From positions 1 to 9,327 of the forward strand of contig QNAU01000039.1 in assembly GCA_003641545.1 (NCBI GenBank): a DNA stretch of 9,327 nt, read 5' to 3'. The notes beneath the pieces were generated by a model that was given only the letters and a program-made list of their open reading frames with translations, was not told where the DNA came from and did not search any database. This DNA comes from Thermotoga sp. GTDB taxonomy: Bacteria > Thermotogota > Thermotogae > B21-G9. Both the position numbers and the translations under genes were made by a program. Position 1 is the first letter of the stretch. The number at the start of each line of letters is the position of its first letter. Positions 6,486 to 9,327 of the stretch are shown here, one piece after another.

Positions 6486-7070
6486 GTGAACAGGGCGTTG
6501 ATAGAGGCTATCCTTTTTTCAAGTTCAAAACCTCTGAGCATCCCCGAGATAGCCAGAATATCCGGAATATCGAAAGATGAAGTGAAGAAGATAGTGGAGG
6601 AGATGATCGATGAATACGAGGATGAGAAACACGGAATCCAGCTCAGAGCATCCTCAAGGGGCTACAAATTCTTCACGAAACCTCAGTATTCCGAATACGC
6701 CGAGAAGGTTGCCGAGAGAAAAACCAGAGATTTGACCATACAACAGATAGAGGTTCTCGCCTACATCGCATACAGAGGACCGATAACCAGGAAGGAACTT
6801 ATGGAGTTGAGGGGAAAGAGTGTGGATGGGATACTCAGGGAACTCCTGAACATGGGATTGATAAGTAGAAGAAGGTCATCCAGGAAAGGAAAACCATACG
6901 AATACAGAATAACGAAGAGATTCGAAGAAATGTTTGAACCTTTCAAGCTGGAGGAGATATTCCGTGAAGTTGAAGAGGTTCATCCAGCTTTCAGGGGTGG
7001 CGTCGAGAAGGAAGGCGGACCTTCTGATAAAACAGAGGAGGGTGAAAGTCAACGGGATAACGGTAGATGA
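6486..7070 (+). CDS. scpB: Segregation and condensation protein B (SMC complex partner)
   Basis: ScpB dimers bind the central part of ScpA in the SMC-ScpAB condensin. The 194-residue product begins NRALIEAILFSSSKPLSIPE (2-21), the family's opening winged helix. A second winged helix follows around TIQQIEVLAYIAYRGPITRK (84-103) with GKSVDGILRELLNMGLI (110-126) and the GRPY-like KGKPYEYRIT (134-143). The start is GTG at 6486; the only Shine-Dalgarno-like stretch (GGAAGGGG, near 6467-6474) is about 11 bases away, so translation is probably coupled to scpA. Residues 160-194, a Gly/Glu-rich polar tail with no obvious conserved motif, are encoded by bases that also encode the N-terminus of RluB in another frame. 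The tail is therefore probably disordered and dispensable for the core fold. Confidence 0.93.
   Translation: MNRALIEAILFSSSKPLSIPEIARISGISKDEVKKIVEEMIDEYEDEKHGIQLRASSRGYKFFTKPQYSEYAEKVAERKTRDLTIQQIEVLAYIAYRGPITRKELMELRGKSVDGILRELLNMGLISRRRSSRKGKPYEYRITKRFEEMFEPFKLEEIFREVEEVHPAFRGGVEKEGGPSDKTEEGESQRDNGR
6950..6956 (+). promoter_or_regulatory. Ribosome binding site for rluB inside scpB
   Basis: GGAGGAG sits 7 bases before a GTG at 6964 and lies within the scpB reading frame. It selects GTG 6964 over the longer in-frame TTG at 6934, which would add ten residues (NLSSWRRYS region) unlike the RsuA/RluB N-terminus. Confidence 0.75.
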
Positions 7071-7740
7071 TTTCAACTATGAGGTGGATGTGGAAAGAGA
7101 TAGAATAGAGGTGGATGGGGAACCAGTTGAGCTGAGATACAGTAAAGTTTACTATATTTTAAACAAGCCACGGGGTTATCTGACCACGTTGAGTGATCCC
7201 TTCGGCAGAAAGACGATCTCAGACTTGATAAAAAACAAGATAGAAGAACGTGTTTTTCCCGTTGGAAGATTGGACAAGGACAGCGAAGGATTGTTGATAT
7301 TGACCAACGATGGGGAACTTGCCAACAGAATCATGCATCCGAGATACGGAGTTTTGAGAAAATATCTCGTCAGAATTTCCGGTGTTCTCTCCAAGGATGA
7401 GATCTTCAGGCTAAGAGAGGGAGTAAAGCTGGACGGGAATCACATCGGTTCATTCGATTTCATAGATGTTCTCAAGGTGAAAAGAGGAGTGACCACGGTC
7501 TTGGTTGGTCTGAGGGAAGGGAAGAAGAGACAGATAAGGAAGATGTTTTCCGCGTTGGGTAAAAAAGTTCTGAGGTTGATCAGGATCTCCATCGGTCCCT
7601 TGAAACTCGGACATTTGAAACCTGGGGAGATCAGAAGAATCGGCGAAGATGAATTGAAAAAGTTGAAGATGTATCTGCGCATTGAAGAGGAAGGGAAAAA
7701 TGAAGGAGGACCTCGAAGGTCCTCCTCAACGGATCTATAA
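6964..7740 (+). CDS. rluB: RsuA/RluB-family rRNA pseudouridine synthase
   Basis: The enzyme isomerises a specific uridine of ribosomal RNA to pseudouridine. With 258 residues from GTG 6964 it has the standard layout: an S4 RNA-binding domain (1-60, with FIQLSGVASRRKADLLIK at 6-23), then a catalytic domain. The latter has YILNKPRGYLTT (64-75), the catalytic-aspartate motif GRLDKDSEGLL (101-111, D104), HPRYGVLRKYLV (125-136) and EGKKRQIRKM (175-184). The scpA-scpB-rluB order is common in bacteria and favours RluB (23S helix 89 region) over the 16S enzyme RsuA, but the family is hard to split by sequence alone. Its first 107 bases overlap scpB in a different frame. The last residues (about 247-255) are encoded by a perfect hairpin, so the polar tail after residue 240 may be shaped by RNA structure rather than protein need. 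Confidence 0.93.
   Translation: MKLKRFIQLSGVASRRKADLLIKQRRVKVNGITVDDFNYEVDVERDRIEVDGEPVELRYSKVYYILNKPRGYLTTLSDPFGRKTISDLIKNKIEERVFPVGRLDKDSEGLLILTNDGELANRIMHPRYGVLRKYLVRISGVLSKDEIFRLREGVKLDGNHIGSFDFIDVLKVKRGVTTVLVGLREGKKRQIRKMFSALGKKVLRLIRISIGPLKLGHLKPGEIRRIGEDELKKLKMYLRIEEEGKNEGGPRRSSSTDL
7704..7726. terminator. Perfect 10-bp hairpin at the rluB 3' end; U-tract only on the minus strand
   Basis: AGGAGGACCT (7704-7713) and AGGTCCTCCT (7717-7726) pair perfectly around a 3-base CGA loop. On the + strand it is followed by CAACGGATC with no T-run, so it does not look like a standard intrinsic terminator for the operon. Read on the minus strand it is followed by TTCATTTTTC, a plausible U-tract. 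It lies within the last 13 codons of rluB. It could stop antisense transcripts, or shape or protect the 3' end of the operon message. Confidence 0.5.
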
Positions 7741-7806
7741 CGTTTATGGGGGGATAGGGGGTCGCGCCTTGGGAGTATGGTAAAACATCAACTTTAAGGA
7801 AAAGTG

Positions 7807-7827
7807 AAATAACCATGAAGGTTATTT
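7807..7827 (+). promoter_or_regulatory. Hairpin in the leader of the TPR gene
   Basis: AAATAACC (7807-7814) pairs perfectly with GGTTATTT (7820-7827) around the loop ATGAA. It is AT-rich with only two G:C pairs and ends 6 bases before the Shine-Dalgarno sequence of the TPR gene. It is not followed by a T-run, so it is unlikely to be a terminator. A weak leader structure or an operator-like dyad are both possible. Confidence 0.4.
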
Positions 7828-7835
7828 GAATTCAA
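7824..7835. repeat. 12-base repeat copy 2 (palindromic core)
   Basis: This is the second exact copy of ATTTGAATTCAA, overlapping the right arm of the leader hairpin and running into the Shine-Dalgarno sequence of the TPR gene. Both copies sit in upstream regions at the two ends of the gene cluster, which is suggestive but not proof of a shared regulator. Confidence 0.3.
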
Positions 7836-7848
7836 GGAGGATGAAAAG

Positions 7849-9327
7849 ATGGAAAGAAGAGCGATTTTTATCTTCATAATCGTGTTAGTTTCATCTGTGA
7901 TCTCCTTTTCCATAGATGAAAAAGGGATAGCCATGCTCAACAAAGCGAAGGGAATGATAGATTACGGTGTAGAAATAGGTGAAGATTCCCTACTGAAGGA
8001 TGCCATAAGGATCCTCAACGAATTCATTGTCCTGTATCCGAGAGAACACAAGGAGATCAGGGAAGCGTATCTCATGATTGGCGATGCCTACTATGCCATG
8101 AAACAATTTTCAAATGCGGTGGATTATTACGACAAGGCTATCAAGACGTATCCGGTGAAGGATGATAGATACCACTATGCCGTGTATTCCATGGCTTTTT
8201 CGTACTACAAGATGGGAAAATATGACAAGGCGATGGAGATGTTCAAAGCTCTCTACGGAACCGAATACGAGGGAGAGGCAAGGGTCAACGTTGGATCCAT
8301 ACTCATAGAAATGGGAGATTTCAAGAAAGCCATATCTGAACTTTCGAAGGTATCATCGAAGGATTGGAAACCCTACGCTTCATATTACCTCGGTGTGGCT
8401 TATGAAAGAATCGGACTGATCAGCGAAGCGGTGATGGAATTCAAGGAATCCGCGAAAACCTCAAAAGATGATGATTTAACCATATCTTCGCTCTACAAAG
8501 CTGTGGAAATACTGCTCACCGTGGGCAAGTTGAATGAAGCTTACGATGTCTCCAAAGAGCTCTTCGACAGGTATGGTCAGGGTAAAAGTGATAGATCCTT
8601 CGAGATCGCACTCCTTCATTCGGAAGTGCTGTATAGGATGAGACTTTACACACAGGGATTGACCACACTTCAGTTCGAGCTGAAAAGAACGGTTGAAAAT
8701 TACAAGAAGGCAAAACTGCTGAGAGCCATGGGATGGTTCTACTACAGACTTGGAAGGATGAAAGAAGCGGAAAAATCCTGGCATGAAGCCATGAATTTGG
8801 GGGACAAGGAGGAAAAATATCTCGCAGGGACGAACCTCGCGGAACTCTACAGAGAATTGAAAAAGAATGAGAAGGCACTCGAGATATACGAATATCTCGA
8901 AAATGCCATCCCGGAGAAATCGGATGAGCTGGCTTTCGAGAAGATAAAGGTTCTCATAGATATGGGTAACTATGATAAAGCTCTGTCCAAGCTGAACTCA
9001 CTCAGAGCTTTGTATCCTTTCGAAACAACATATTGGATATCGCAAGTTTACAGAGCCAAGGGAGATCTCGAAAGGGCATCCAAAGAGGCAAAAAAACTTT
9101 TGACGATTGCGAAGAAAAGTTCAGATAAAGTTAAAGCGTACTTTCTTTTGGGAGATATAGAGTATCAAGCGGGAAATTATAAAAGTGCGCGTGAATATTA
9201 CGAGAAGATCCTGAGCTTGGGGAAGTTGAAGGATAAGATGAAGGCTCAACTGAACCTTGGAATGATATATTACACACTTCGAGATTATTCAAGGGCAATC
9301 CAGTATTTCAAGGAAGTCCAGAAGAAT
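7849..9327 (+). CDS. Secreted/periplasmic TPR-repeat protein, 3' truncated by window end
   Basis: The frame is open from ATG 7849 to the last base, giving 493 residues without a stop, so the gene continues beyond the window. AAGGAGGA (7834-7841) precedes the start by 7 bases; the nearer ATG at 7841 soon meets a stop. Residues 1-21 form a signal peptide: MERR, a hydrophobic core (AIFIFIIVLV) and a polar end SFS, with no cysteine for lipid attachment. The rest is tetratricopeptide repeats of about 34 residues. Clear units are near 74-105, 111-137, 144-170, 177-203, 289-317, 324-355, 429-457 and 466-490, with weaker ones between. The first resembles the BamD/YbgF style (VLYP, then EAYLMIGDAYYAMKQFSNAV). 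TPR arrays are protein-binding scaffolds, so a role in envelope assembly is plausible but unproven. The exact partner, the full length and any C-terminal domain are unknown. Confidence 0.9.
   Translation, partial: MERRAIFIFIIVLVSSVISFSIDEKGIAMLNKAKGMIDYGVEIGEDSLLKDAIRILNEFIVLYPREHKEIREAYLMIGDAYYAMKQFSNAVDYYDKAIKTYPVKDDRYHYAVYSMAFSYYKMGKYDKAMEMFKALYGTEYEGEARVNVGSILIEMGDFKKAISELSKVSSKDWKPYASYYLGVAYERIGLISEAVMEFKESAKTSKDDDLTISSLYKAVEILLTVGKLNEAYDVSKELFDRYGQGKSDRSFEIALLHSEVLYRMRLYTQGLTTLQFELKRTVENYKKAKLLRAMGWFYYRLGRMKEAEKSWHEAMNLGDKEEKYLAGTNLAELYRELKKNEKALEIYEYLENAIPEKSDELAFEKIKVLIDMGNYDKALSKLNSLRALYPFETTYWISQVYRAKGDLERASKEAKKLLTIAKKSSDKVKAYFLLGDIEYQAGNYKSAREYYEKILSLGKLKDKMKAQLNLGMIYYTLRDYSRAIQYFKEVQKN

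Larger units (their letters stand above)
7741..7848 (+). other. Intergenic region between rluB and the TPR gene: G-runs and a hairpin
   Basis: This 108-base gap holds no credible ORF. Its first half contains G-runs of 6 (7748-7753), 5 (7757-7761), 3 (7771-7773) and 2 (7779-7780) within 33 bases, unlike the A-rich surroundings. Its second half has the hairpin described separately and then the ribosome binding site AAGGAGGA (7834-7841). A weak -35-like TTGGGA (7769-7774) has only a poor -10 match (CTTTAA, 7792-7797), so I do not call a promoter. I recognise no known riboswitch or small RNA here. Confidence 0.5.

Noticed and set aside
7704..7726. Hairpin as an ordinary terminator of the aspS-rluB operon
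   Set aside because: No T-run follows on the + strand; the structure was kept only as a hairpin of uncertain role with minus-strand polarity.
7631..7816. Minus-strand 61-codon open frame across the rluB end and the intergenic gap
   Set aside because: I considered it because the minus-strand hairpin end lies near, but it has no ribosome binding site or recognisable sequence and overlaps the rluB C-terminus.

Overview
The window reads as a densely packed, single-direction chromosomal segment from a thermophilic bacterium, most likely of the Thermotogota. The grounds are an arginine codon choice that is overwhelmingly AGA/AGG, frequent ATA isoleucine codons, Lys/Glu/Ile-rich proteins, very tight gene packing with strong purine-rich ribosome binding sites and many GTG/TTG starts. 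The strongest clue is a 328-residue tryptophanyl-tRNA synthetase carrying the C-x22-C-x6-C-x2-C cysteine pattern known to hold a [4Fe-4S] cluster in Thermotoga maritima TrpRS. The genus cannot be fixed from the sequence alone. I see no RNA genes, insertion sequences, CRISPR repeats or prophage genes.

Layout, all on the + strand. Positions 1-204 hold the C-terminal end of an undecaprenyl-diphosphatase-like membrane protein (uppP). A sigma70-type promoter overlapping its stop codon precedes aspS (269-2089), a bacterial-type aspartyl-tRNA synthetase with the insertion (GAD) domain. Then come a fold-type II PLP enzyme of unassigned substrate (2113-3528), a GNAT N-acetyltransferase (3545-4081) and a class I SAM methyltransferase (4078-4755). 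Next are trpS (4767-5753), scpA (5763-6479), scpB (6486-7070) and rluB (6964-7740), the last overlapping scpB by 107 bases in another frame. After a 108-base intergenic stretch with G-runs and a hairpin comes a secreted, TPR-repeat protein (7849 to beyond the window end).

From aspS to rluB no gap exceeds 23 bases and several genes overlap or share stop and Shine-Dalgarno bases, so they probably form one transcript driven from the promoter at 201-228. The operon mixes tRNA charging (AspRS, TrpRS), 23S rRNA pseudouridylation (RluB), chromosome condensation (the ScpA kleisin and ScpB partner of SMC) and three less specific enzymes. This is a growth-linked housekeeping arrangement rather than a defence or mobile island. 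The most useful second-look items are the iron-sulfur motif in TrpRS, the non-discriminating-type signature in AspRS, the unassigned PLP enzyme with a long Trp/Tyr-rich C-terminal extension, the scpB/rluB overprinting, and hairpins at both ends of the only sizeable intergenic region in the second half.
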